From JAXGPP01 sp040766885 (GTDB lineage: Bacteria; Planctomycetota; Planctomycetia; Pirellulales; Thermoguttaceae), in contig JAXGPP010000008.1 in the NCBI GenBank assembly GCA_040766885.1, positions 124,001-188,000 of the forward strand: a DNA stretch of 64,000 nt. The letters are read 5' to 3'. The notes beneath the pieces were generated by a model. That model did no database searches. It saw only the letters and a program-made list of their open reading frames with translations, and was not told the origin of the DNA. Each line of letters starts with the position of its first letter. Positions within the stretch are counted from its first letter, which is position 1. Positions 1 to 7,464 of the stretch are shown one piece after another. The position numbers were made by a program, and so were the translations under genes.

Positions 1-27
1 CCGTGTAGCCGGTCTCCGCAGCCTTCG

Positions 28-1437
28 TCAGAACAGAAAATCCAGCGGCACGAGCCACGCGCCCACGAGCGAGGCGAGAAACGCCGTGGTGCCGATGCAG
101 CCGGTCAGGATCGACCAGGTCTTCATCGCTTCCACCTCGGTCAGACCGCTCATCCGCGAAACGACCCAGAAGCCGCTGTCATTCATCCATGAGACCACCA
201 GCGAGCCGCCGGCAATCGTCGTGCACAGGTAGACCGGGTGGAAGCCTAGCACCTCCGGCGTGGCACCGATCGCGTCGAACATGGCCGCAGTGGTCATCAT
301 GGCGACCGTGCTCGACCCCTGCGCCGACTTGAGCACGGCGGCTACCCCGAACGCCACCACGAGCATTACCAGTCCGACCTGCCCGCCGCCGCTGCCGACA
401 AGGCTCTGGACGGTCGCCTCCACGCCCGACGCACGCAGCATGGCGCCGAACGCGCCGCCGGCCGCCGTGATCAGGATGATCACTCCGGCACTCATCAGAG
501 CCTCTTCGGTAACGGCTCCCAGCCTGGCGAACGAGATCCCGCGCCACTTGACGAGCGTGAACATCGCGATCACAGCCGACAGGAACAGCGCCAGATTCGG
601 GTCGCCGAAGATCGAAGTCAGCGTGGCCGCGGCCTGCCAGCCGGCCGCAGCGTCGGGGCCGGCAAACATCCTCGTCACCGTGTTGGCCGAAATGAGGATC
701 ACCGGCAGAACCACCGGCAGCAGCGCCAGCCACAGGGGCGGCAGCGCAGCGTCCTCGAGCGGCTCAGGGTCGGCCTGACCGGCGATCGGCCGCATGGGAA
801 CGTCCATCCACCGGTTCATGAGCTGGCAGACGATCATGCCGACCGCAGCGGTGGGAATGGCGATCACGGCTCCCACCATGATCATCACTCCCAGATCGAC
901 CTTGATGATCCCGGCCACCGCCAGCGGGCCCGGCGTGGGCGGCACCAGCGTGTGCGTCACCGCGCCGCCGGCGCCGATCGCCAGCACATAGAGCAGGTAG
1001 TTCTTCCGCGTGCGCAGGTAGCATGAACGGGCCAGCGGCACGAGCAGGTAGAACACGGTGTCGAAGAACACCGGCACCGACAACACCCAGCCGCTCGCCA
1101 TCAACGCGGCCGGGGCACGCTCTTCACCCGAAATGCGCAGGAACGTGCGGACGATGCGGTCGGCCGCCCCGCTGTCCATCAGGCACTTGCCGATCACCGC
1201 CGCCAGGGCGATCACCACGCCGATCTTGCCGGCGGCCACGCCGAATTCCAGGGCCACGCGGCTGATCTTCGTCGCCGCGTCGCCCGGCGAAAGCAGGCTC
1301 ACCACGAACGCCGCGGTGATCAGGGCCAGGAAGGCGTTCACCTTGAGCACCAGGATCATGCCGACGACGATCACGATCCCCAGCAAGAGGATCAGCACGG
1401 GGACAAGCTGCGACAGGTCCGGCAAATCCATCGACAT
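28..1437 (-). CDS. GntP-family gluconate/sugar-acid:H+ symporter
   Basis: Predicted inner-membrane permease of 469 aa in the GntP family, which imports gluconate or related sugar acids with protons. The whole length is a run of hydrophobic segments. Two family hallmarks are visible: a PPTPGPLAVAGI loop in the first half and a QGSSTVAMMTTAA segment in the second half. The frame is open to a TTG or ATG further upstream, but I place the start at the ATG ending at 1437 because a GGAG lies about 6 nt upstream of it; an ATG two codons later is also possible. It follows the Gfo/Idh/MocA gene on the same strand after about 120 nt, so the substrate may be a sugar acid made or used by that enzyme. Substrate specificity is inferred only from the family. 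Confidence 0.9.
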   Translation of the reverse strand: MSMDLPDLSQLVPVLILLLGIVIVVGMILVLKVNAFLALITAAFVVSLLSPGDAATKISRVALEFGVAAGKIGVVIALAAVIGKCLMDSGAADRIVRTFLRISGEERAPAALMASGWVLSVPVFFDTVFYLLVPLARSCYLRTRKNYLLYVLAIGAGGAVTHTLVPPTPGPLAVAGIIKVDLGVMIMVGAVIAIPTAAVGMIVCQLMNRWMDVPMRPIAGQADPEPLEDAALPPLWLALLPVVLPVILISANTVTRMFAGPDAAAGWQAAATLTSIFGDPNLALFLSAVIAMFTLVKWRGISFARLGAVTEEALMSAGVIILITAAGGAFGAMLRASGVEATVQSLVGSGGGQVGLVMLVVAFGVAAVLKSAQGSSTVAMMTTAAMFDAIGATPEVLGFHPVYLCTTIAGGSLVVSWMNDSGFWVVSRMSGLTEVEAMKTWSILTGCIGTTAFLASLVGAWLVPLDFLF

Positions 1438-1502
1438 CAGTGCTCCGGTTTCGGGATATGTCTGCTGCGCGCCGGCCGCGGGAAAACCGCGACTGCAAAT
1501 CC

Positions 1503-1524
1503 GCAATGGTGAATTCTCCATTGC
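1503..1524. repeat. Intergenic inverted repeat between oxidoreductase and permease genes
   Basis: GCAATGG and CCATTGC form a perfect 7-bp stem around an 8-nt spacer containing GAATTC. The pairing can extend by ATC/GAT across one mismatch. It lies in the gap between the Gfo/Idh gene and the GntP gene, just upstream of the latter's ribosome binding site. The flanking GCAAATC/GATCT stutter resembles low-complexity intergenic DNA of planctomycetes. It could be an mRNA processing or stability hairpin. Confidence 0.45.
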
Positions 1525-1559
1525 AGATCTTCAATCGATGCCTGCGCGGCGGTCGGATT

Positions 1560-2672
1560 CTACTCCAGCGTGAATTCAGGCAACTTCACGATCTGCCCGC
1601 CCTGGACAGCCGACTGGTGCGCGCAGATCCCTACGCAGGTCCAGTTTGCCGACTGCACCGCGTTCGGCCAAGGATCGCGGCCGGTCAGCAGCGCGCTGAC
1701 GAACTCGTTCACCAGGTGCGGATGCGAACCGCCGTGCCCGGCGCCTTGGATGAACGAGAGATGCGCGGCGTCCTGGATCGTCTGGGTGAACGGCCGGATT
1801 GGCTCGGGCAGGAGATGGGCATAATCAGGCACTTCCACGGGAGAAGGGATATCGGGCTCCGGCTTCTTCGCCGTGTGCAGCACGTGAGGCTGGTGCTCGA
1901 CGAGCGTCCACTCAAAGCTCTTCTTCGTGCCGTAGACGTCGAAGCTCTCGCGGTACTGCCGGGCCGTGTCATAGAGGAAACGCCAGATGTGGGCCGCCAC
2001 GTCCGAATCCTTGATCTTGATGTGGCACGACTCGACGGCGAACGAGTTGCCCGATTTCTGGCGGATATCGTCGCGCACCGTACCCGAGCCGAAGCACGAG
2101 ACATATTCGGCGCGGCTGTTCATCAGCCCCAGGCAAGGGCTCACCACGTGGGTGGCGTAGTGCATCGGGATCATCCGCTCCCAGTATTCCGGCCAGCCGT
2201 CCATGTCCTGCGGATGCGAGGCCGCCAGATACTGAATCTTGCCCAGTTCGCCCTTCTGGTACATCTCCTTGAGGAACAGAAACTCGCGCGAGTAGACGAC
2301 CGTCTCGGCCATCATGTACTTCAATCCGGTTTGCCGCACCAGGTCGACGATCTCACGGCATTCGTCGATCGTTGTGGCCATCGGCACCGTGCACAGCACG
2401 TGCTTGCCCGCCTTCAGCGCCGCGATCGACATCCAGGCATGGTCGGGGATCGGCGAGTTAATGTGGACGAAGTCCACCGCCGGGTCGGCCAGCACATCCT
2501 CGTAGCGCCCGTAACGCTTCTCGACGCCGAACGCGTCGCCGATCTTGTTGAGCCGCTCGGCGTTCCGCTGGCAGACCGCGTACATGTTCGCGCCGGGATG
2601 CTTCTGGTAGATCGGAATGAACTCCGCACCGAAACCCAGTCCGATGATGGCAACGTTCACTGTCTTGTTCAT
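1560..2672 (-). CDS. Gfo/Idh/MocA-family NAD(P)-dependent oxidoreductase
   Basis: Predicted cytoplasmic dehydrogenase or isomerase of 370 aa acting on a sugar, inositol or sugar acid. The N-terminus has a Rossmann fold with GLGFGAEF in place of the usual GxGxxG, followed by YAVCQRN and DFVHINSPIPDHAW as in the family. The C-terminal half is the alpha/beta substrate domain. The usual EKP motif, whose Lys takes part in catalysis, reads TVP here (GKHVLCTVPMA), so chemistry may differ or be lost. No signal peptide is visible. The ATG is supported by AGGA 7 nt upstream. It is flanked on the same strand by a secreted protein gene upstream and a GntP permease downstream, suggesting a small catabolic operon. 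Confidence 0.88.
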   Translation of the reverse strand: MNKTVNVAIIGLGFGAEFIPIYQKHPGANMYAVCQRNAERLNKIGDAFGVEKRYGRYEDVLADPAVDFVHINSPIPDHAWMSIAALKAGKHVLCTVPMATTIDECREIVDLVRQTGLKYMMAETVVYSREFLFLKEMYQKGELGKIQYLAASHPQDMDGWPEYWERMIPMHYATHVVSPCLGLMNSRAEYVSCFGSGTVRDDIRQKSGNSFAVESCHIKIKDSDVAAHIWRFLYDTARQYRESFDVYGTKKSFEWTLVEHQPHVLHTAKKPEPDIPSPVEVPDYAHLLPEPIRPFTQTIQDAAHLSFIQGAGHGGSHPHLVNEFVSALLTGRDPWPNAVQSANWTCVGICAHQSAVQGGQIVKLPEFTLE

Positions 2673-2692
2673 GGCGGTTCCTTGTTCAAGCG

Positions 2693-2805
2693 ATCAGCTT
2701 TCAGCATTCAGCCGTCAGCATTCAGCTTTCTTTGATCATTGGTACTTGGCCATTGGTACTTCTCTCGGCACTCGTCCTTCGTCATTCGACATTCATCACT
2801 CCCCT
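2693..2805. repeat. Intergenic stutter repeats (CAGCATTCAGC / ATTGGTACTTGG type)
   Basis: The gap between two minus-strand genes is built of short imperfect iterations. First come TCAGCTTTCAGCATTCAGC, GTCAGCATTCAGCTTTC; then CATTGGTACTTGG, CCATTGGTACTTC; then GTCCTTCGTCATTCGACATTC. Base composition is AT-richer than the neighbouring genes. A related ATTGGTCATTGGTGCTTG string occurs near 27870. This resembles the stuttering intergenic repeats common in planctomycete genomes; function is unknown. Confidence 0.6.
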
Positions 2806-3927
2806 TTCCAGCCGCCACCCGTTTCCATCGGCCGCCAGCACCGTATTGCCCCGATACTGCTCGTACAGCTCGTGCATCTGGTCGATCGTATCGAAGTAGC
2901 CGACGATATGGGCGGCGCTGAACGACTGGCCCGCCCTGATCGGCTTGCCGTACACCTCCTCGATCATCACGATGATTCCGCCCGGCCGCTGGCTGCACCA
3001 CGCCTCGTAGACGATCGACGGCTCGAGCGTGAGCCCCGCCAGCCACGGCCCCGCCTTACCGGTCTCCTTGTCGCGCAGGCGATAGGCGCGGATGAAGCTC
3101 TCCGGCAGCTCGTGTGTGTCGCGGCGATAGCCGAATTTCTCGTCGGGTGCAAAGGGGCTGAAGAACTCGCTCGACGGGATCCGCAAACCCTTCGGGCCGC
3201 CGAGATAGCTGAGGTAGACCTCGCTGAACGTGTCGCCCTGTTCGTGGCGGATGCACCCCGGCGTATCGTTGCGCAGGAACATCTCGTCGGAGTCGTTCAC
3301 CGAATCGATCTTATCCATCAGCACGAAGTACCGCTTGCCCGCCGGAAAGACGATGAGTTGCGTCCAGCGCGACCCGGCATTGCGCCCCGGGGCAGCGTAC
3401 TCGTAGCGGTAGGTCGTTCGCACGGCGACAAAGTCCTTGCCGCGAATGATCTCCGGCCGGACGGGTTTCATCCGGTGACAGAGCTGGGGGCCCTCAATCA
3501 TCCGCTTGCGGTGGCTGGTGCCGTGCGCATAACGGGCGTAGGCCTGCCGTTCGGGGTCGGTCTCGTTGGTGTGCCACACGTAGCGCCCCACGCCGTGCCC
3601 GTCCGGGGCGCGGAGTTGATCCCCGTAGGCCTCGTCGCTCCCCGGCTCCATCAGCCAGTCGATGACCATCAGTCCGTCGCCCACTTCGCGCAGTCCGGTC
3701 GACTTGTCGAGAAACGATCCCTTCTCGATCCCGGTCATCCAGTGCTTGGGATCCTTCTTCGGTATGACCGCTTCGAGCTTGTCGGTCTCGACGGTGATCG
3801 CCCGTTCGTCTTCCGTCGCCCGCGCCCAGGCGCCGGCGTCGGCGGCCAGCGCCGGAAGCGGCACGGCCGCCAGCAGAAAACCGGCCAACAACCTCGCGCT
3901 CGGCAGAAATCTCCCGAAGACTCCCAT
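2782..3927 (-). CDS. Secreted protein, DUF6807-like beta-sandwich protein (unassigned)
   Basis: A 381-aa protein with a clear Sec signal peptide (hydrophobic stretch ending LPALAADAG at about residue 30). The mature part is rich in aromatic and charged residues, e.g. YVWHTNETDPE, DKIDSVNDSDEMFLRND and EAWCSQRPGG. I do not recognise a catalytic family with certainty; secreted planctomycete proteins of this type near Gfo/Idh/MocA genes are usually unnamed. The frame is open about 70 codons further upstream, but the start at 3927 is preferred because GGAGG lies 7 nt upstream and the signal peptide begins there. It heads a same-strand group with the oxidoreductase and the GntP permease, which hints at sugar or polymer use. 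Confidence 0.7.
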   Translation of the reverse strand: MGVFGRFLPSARLLAGFLLAAVPLPALAADAGAWARATEDERAITVETDKLEAVIPKKDPKHWMTGIEKGSFLDKSTGLREVGDGLMVIDWLMEPGSDEAYGDQLRAPDGHGVGRYVWHTNETDPERQAYARYAHGTSHRKRMIEGPQLCHRMKPVRPEIIRGKDFVAVRTTYRYEYAAPGRNAGSRWTQLIVFPAGKRYFVLMDKIDSVNDSDEMFLRNDTPGCIRHEQGDTFSEVYLSYLGGPKGLRIPSSEFFSPFAPDEKFGYRRDTHELPESFIRAYRLRDKETGKAGPWLAGLTLEPSIVYEAWCSQRPGGIIVMIEEVYGKPIRAGQSFSAAHIVGYFDTIDQMHELYEQYRGNTVLAADGNGWRLERGVMNVE

Positions 3928-4030
3928 ACGGCATCCTCCTTTGAGGCTTGTTGTTCCGCGATTGCACTCGCCGGGTGGAATCATGGGCGCAGAGGTGTGT
4001 CTTCCCCTGCCGGCCATTCGAGTAGCCCGG

Positions 4031-4036
4031 ATTATA
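4031..4036 (-). promoter_or_regulatory. Possible -10 box for the 2.8-3.9 kb gene
   Basis: Read on the minus strand this is a perfect TATAAT, about 104 nt upstream of the chosen start at 3927. A TTCTCG hexamer lies 17 bp further upstream, a poor -35. It is a weak candidate promoter. Confidence 0.35.
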
Positions 4037-4133
4037 GCGGGGCAAGGGAGCGTCGAGAACAACCGGCCGTACGACCGGCGATATAATCCTGTTGGGGGGA
4101 TTAAGCATGGATTCCGATGATAGAACAAATGCT

Positions 4134-4163
4134 TTGCCATTTAGGCCACATATCGATTAGAAT
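4134..4163 (+). promoter_or_regulatory. Candidate sigma70 promoter for the DUF1559 gene
   Basis: TTGCCA at 4134-4139 and TAGAAT at 4158-4163 are separated by 18 bp. This would start transcription near 4170 and leave an approximately 100-nt leader before the DUF1559 start codon. Confidence 0.45.
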
Positions 4164-4273
4164 AGGCACCGTTGAGGCAGGGGGGACCCTACGGAACCAG
4201 AGAAGGGCGACCGGGAGCAGCTTTGCTCATTCCTCGTTGTCGTCTTGTTTATCTCTTGTAGGGGAAAATGAAG

Positions 4274-5350
4274 ATGTATGGGAACCGCAGAGCCGGTGTG
4301 TGGCGAAGGTACGCCTTCACCCTCGTTGAATTACTGGTGGTCATTGCGATCATCGGCATCTTGATCGCACTGCTCTTGCCGGCAGTGCAGGCGGCCCGCG
4401 AGGCGGCCCGCCGATCTCAGTGTTCCAACAACCTCAAGCAAATTGCGTTGGCGGTACACAACTACCACGACACCTACAAGGTCTTTCCCGCCTTGGGCTC
4501 GCGGTGGTCGGTAAATCAGGGAATCTACTACAGTTGGTTGATGTCGCTATTGCCTTACGTGGAGCAGCAGCCGATGTATGACGGCATCTGCGCGCAGGCG
4601 ACCACTGGCGGCGGGCTGCCCGCCCCGTGGGATACTGGGAATAACGCCTTCCTGAACCAGTACTGGAAACGCGACATCCCCGCCTACCGCTGCCCGTCGG
4701 AGCCGGAAAGACCGCGCGACGCCGGTGAGAGCCCGTCGATCACCAACTACAAGGGCTGCGTGGGCGACGATTATCATCAGAACCATTTCCGCCCCGATGA
4801 AAGCTCCCGCCAAAACCGCGGCGTCTTCCAGATCGAGCGGTGGGGCTCGATGGCGATGATTCGCGACGGCACGTCGAACACAGTTCTGATCGGTGAAATG
4901 ATCGCCGGCGGAAACCGCGACGACGTGTTGGGAGGGGTCGCATTGAACATGCAGGCGTGGAACCCGGCGGCCTGCTTGGCGCGGATCGATCCTGCCAATC
5001 CCAAGAAGATCACCGCCCCGACGCGCGAAGAGTTCCGCCCCGCGGGGGGTCGCGCGTTTGACGGACGGCCGTATTTCGTCGGTTTCGCGACGATGATCGG
5101 GCCCAACGGGCCAAGCTGCCACTGGGGCGGCGTCGACGGCAATGAACACATGGGGACCGCGTCGAGCTACCATCCCGGTGGAGCGCAGGTGGCGATGAGC
5201 GACGGGTCGACCCACTTCATCAGCGAAACGATCGACGTGGGCAACCAGTTCATCGATGACATCGATAATCCGGGTGTGAGGCCCTCACCGTACGGCGTAT
5301 GGGGCGCGTTGGGAAGCCGCGAGGGAGGAGAAGCCGTTCAGTTGCCCTAG
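4274..5350 (+). CDS. DUF1559 pilin-like protein
   Basis: A 358-aa protein with a type IV pilin/pseudopilin N-terminus: a short basic leader, then FTLVELLVVIAIIGILIALL and AVQAAREAARR. The leader peptidase site reads A/F rather than the usual G/F. The rest is a DUF1559 domain with HNYHDTYKVFPALG near the start and the C-terminal HPGG...SDGS motif (H-x9-DG). Such proteins are expanded in planctomycetes and are thought to be membrane-anchored, surface-exposed pseudopilin-like proteins of unknown role. Two in-frame ATGs exist, at 4268 and 4274; the second has AGGGG at a better distance (9 nt). A lipoprotein gene follows after 55 nt, a common pairing. Confidence 0.92.
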   Translation: MYGNRRAGVWRRYAFTLVELLVVIAIIGILIALLLPAVQAAREAARRSQCSNNLKQIALAVHNYHDTYKVFPALGSRWSVNQGIYYSWLMSLLPYVEQQPMYDGICAQATTGGGLPAPWDTGNNAFLNQYWKRDIPAYRCPSEPERPRDAGESPSITNYKGCVGDDYHQNHFRPDESSRQNRGVFQIERWGSMAMIRDGTSNTVLIGEMIAGGNRDDVLGGVALNMQAWNPAACLARIDPANPKKITAPTREEFRPAGGRAFDGRPYFVGFATMIGPNGPSCHWGGVDGNEHMGTASSYHPGGAQVAMSDGSTHFISETIDVGNQFIDDIDNPGVRPSPYGVWGALGSREGGEAVQLP

Positions 5351-5405
5351 CGGCAGCCGAACCTTTGTGTGCCTGTCTTGAAGTCAACCTGGGAGGATTA
5401 TCACG

Positions 5406-5861
5406 ATGAGTCGATGGTGCACTGTTGCCGCCTCTCTGACCTGCCTCATCCTGCTCGGATGCGGCGGCGAGGACTTGGGCTCTGTCACCGGCAAGGTGAC
5501 GATGGACGGACAGCCGCTGCCCAACGCGATTGTCACATTCGTGCCGGAAGGCGGCGGACGCACGGGTATCGGCAAAACGGACGCCAACGGCGAGTACACT
5601 CTGGTGTTTGCCGGCGGTGAGGGGGCCACGATCGGCAAGAACAAGGTCGCCGTGACCACCGCCCCGGAGGCCGCTGAGGTCAGCGGAATGCGGTCCGACA
5701 GCCCCGAGTACGCCGCGCAGGCCTCCGGCGGCACCATGAGCGACTACAGCAAGCCGGCCGTCATTGAAAAGATTCCGGCCAGGTACAACAAGAGCACCGA
5801 ATTGACCTTCGACGTCACATCGGGCTCGAACGTCTACGACATCGAGTTGAAGTCGCAGTAG
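5406..5861 (+). CDS. Lipoprotein with carboxypeptidase-regulatory-like (beta-sandwich) domain
   Basis: A 151-aa predicted lipoprotein. The signal peptide ends in the lipobox LLGC, so the mature protein would begin at Cys19. The rest fits the carboxypeptidase regulatory-like/transthyretin-like fold: VTGKVTMDGQPLPNAIVTFVP followed by TDANGEYTL, the typical pattern. The start has GGAGG 9 nt upstream. It lies directly behind a DUF1559 gene on the same strand, an arrangement repeated many times in planctomycete genomes, suggesting that the two act together at the cell surface. The exact role is unknown. Confidence 0.9.
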   Translation: MSRWCTVAASLTCLILLGCGGEDLGSVTGKVTMDGQPLPNAIVTFVPEGGGRTGIGKTDANGEYTLVFAGGEGATIGKNKVAVTTAPEAAEVSGMRSDSPEYAAQASGGTMSDYSKPAVIEKIPARYNKSTELTFDVTSGSNVYDIELKSQ

Positions 5862-5893
5862 AGCGGGTACGGGTAAGCGTTCACAACTCGGAC

Positions 5894-5970
5894 GGGGACT
5901 GGTCCGTTTTTCGGTGCGCCAGGCCCGGTTTCGCGGGTAATTGGATGGCCGAAAACACGGACCTGTCCCC
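5894..5970. repeat. Long-armed imperfect inverted repeat, REP-like
   Basis: GGGGACTGGTCCGTTTTTC at 5894-5912 is matched on the opposite strand by 5951-5970, whose reverse complement is GGGGACAGGTCCGTGTTTTC. The arms are separated by about 38 nt. Arms of the form GGGGAC(N)GGTCCGT facing each other resemble REP-type elements mobilised by RAYT transposases in other bacteria. Only one copy is seen in this window. It sits between the lipoprotein gene and the TPR/CRTAC1 cluster. Confidence 0.55.
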
Positions 5971-6000
5971 TTTGGTCGCAGGCGGTGAACGGTTACGGAT

Positions 6001-7464
6001 ATGTCAGGCGGCGAAACGAACCGCGACGCACGAGCGACTCCGGGCGACCGCGGTGCGGATCAAGGAAGGCGGGTTCGCCGCCGGGCAATAGGGCTCGTGC
6101 TGGCCGCCGCGGTGCTTATCATCGCCGCGATGGTGGTGGGCGTACGTCATTTCGCAACGGAGGAGCCGGCGGCCGACTCAAAGCCGCCGGCTGCCTCTGT
6201 TTCTCCACCTGCCTCTCGTGCTCCGCCGGCCCTCCGGCCCACGATTTCCCTTCCCCGGGCCGAGGCTGAAGCTACCGCGGAGGCACTCCAACGCGAAACC
6301 CGAGAGGTTGCCGACCGGCTACGTGGCCGCTGGCCCGATTCACCGGAAGCGCTCCACGTGGCGGCCATCGTCCATGCGATGCTCCGCGAGACGGCCGAAG
6401 CCGAACGCCTCTGGCAGCGGTCGATCGAGCTCGATCCGCGGGGCACCCAGTACTATGTGAACCTGGCGGCGATCGCCATCGATCGCGGCAACAGCGAACT
6501 GGCCCGCGCCACCCTCCAGCAGGCGATCGACAAGGGCTGCACTTCCGCCGACGTCCATCACCACCTCGCGCTGGCCTTGACGAACCTCGGCCGCTGCGAG
6601 GAGGCAGCCGAGGTTGCCGAGAAAGGCCTGGCCGCCTATCCCGACTCGGCCGGGTGCTGGCGGATGCTGGGTGAATCGCAACTCAAGCTGGGCAAGGCGG
6701 CCGAGGCCGAAGCGAGCCTCCGCCAGGCGATCGACCGCGGCTCCCGCTCGGCGAGCGCTTATTTCGCCCTCGCCAACGCCTGCGCGCGCCAGGGCAAACG
6801 CGAGGAAGCCGCCGACTTTCGCAAGCTGTTTGCCGAGCTGAAAGCGGCGGAACCGATTGATCCGCAACAGCGCTATCAGGTGCTCACCATGGCCGAAGCG
6901 CGGCGCAACGCTGTAGCCGCGCTTTGGGAGGCAGCCACGATCTGTGCCTGGAAAGATGATCTGGCGGAGGCCGAGAAGCTGTTGCTGCGCGCCTTGGCCA
7001 TCGAACCCGCGCGAGCCGACTTCCTTCGCGCGCTGTCGGCCTTATACCGCAACCAGGGCCGCTATGCCGACGCCGAAGTCGTGCTCCAGCGGTTGGTCGA
7101 GCTCGATCCGCAGGATCTCGGCGAGCGGCTCAACCTGGCCCGCATGTCGACCAGGCTGGGCAAGTTTGCGGCGGCCGAAGCGGCTTTCAAGGAAATGCTC
7201 GACGCCGCGCCCAATGCGGCCGCGGCCTACGAGGGACTTGCGCGGCTGTATCTGGAACACGGCAAGCTCGTCGACGCCCGCTGGCATGCCGAGGAAGCCG
7301 CGCGATGGGCGCCGACCACCGAGAGCTATCGCCTGCTGGCCGACATCTGCCGGCGATCGGGAGACACCGCGGCGGCGGCCGCCGCCGAAGCTGAAGCGCT
7401 CGAGCGCTCGCCGCCGAAACCGCAGCCGCGATCCGCCGCCGCGCCTCGCCAGACCGTGCCATGA
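6001..7464 (+). CDS. Membrane-anchored TPR protein (cluster gene 1)
   Basis: A 487-aa protein. After a basic N-terminus (RRVRRRAIG) there is one hydrophobic helix at about residues 29-48, then a Pro/Ala-rich linker and an array of tetratricopeptide repeats from about residue 100 to 470 (e.g. AERLWQRSIELDPRGTQYYV and AEVVLQRLVELDPQD). The helix predicts a single-pass protein with the repeats outside the cytoplasm. TPRs bind other proteins; no catalytic motif is visible. Its stop codon overlaps the start of the next gene by ATGA. It has a paralogue at 9122, also followed by a CRTAC1-type gene, so each TPR protein probably works with its propeller partner. Confidence 0.88.
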   Translation: MSGGETNRDARATPGDRGADQGRRVRRRAIGLVLAAAVLIIAAMVVGVRHFATEEPAADSKPPAASVSPPASRAPPALRPTISLPRAEAEATAEALQRETREVADRLRGRWPDSPEALHVAAIVHAMLRETAEAERLWQRSIELDPRGTQYYVNLAAIAIDRGNSELARATLQQAIDKGCTSADVHHHLALALTNLGRCEEAAEVAEKGLAAYPDSAGCWRMLGESQLKLGKAAEAEASLRQAIDRGSRSASAYFALANACARQGKREEAADFRKLFAELKAAEPIDPQQRYQVLTMAEARRNAVAALWEAATICAWKDDLAEAEKLLLRALAIEPARADFLRALSALYRNQGRYADAEVVLQRLVELDPQDLGERLNLARMSTRLGKFAAAEAAFKEMLDAAPNAAAAYEGLARLYLEHGKLVDARWHAEEAARWAPTTESYRLLADICRRSGDTAAAAAAEAEALERSPPKPQPRSAAAPRQTVP

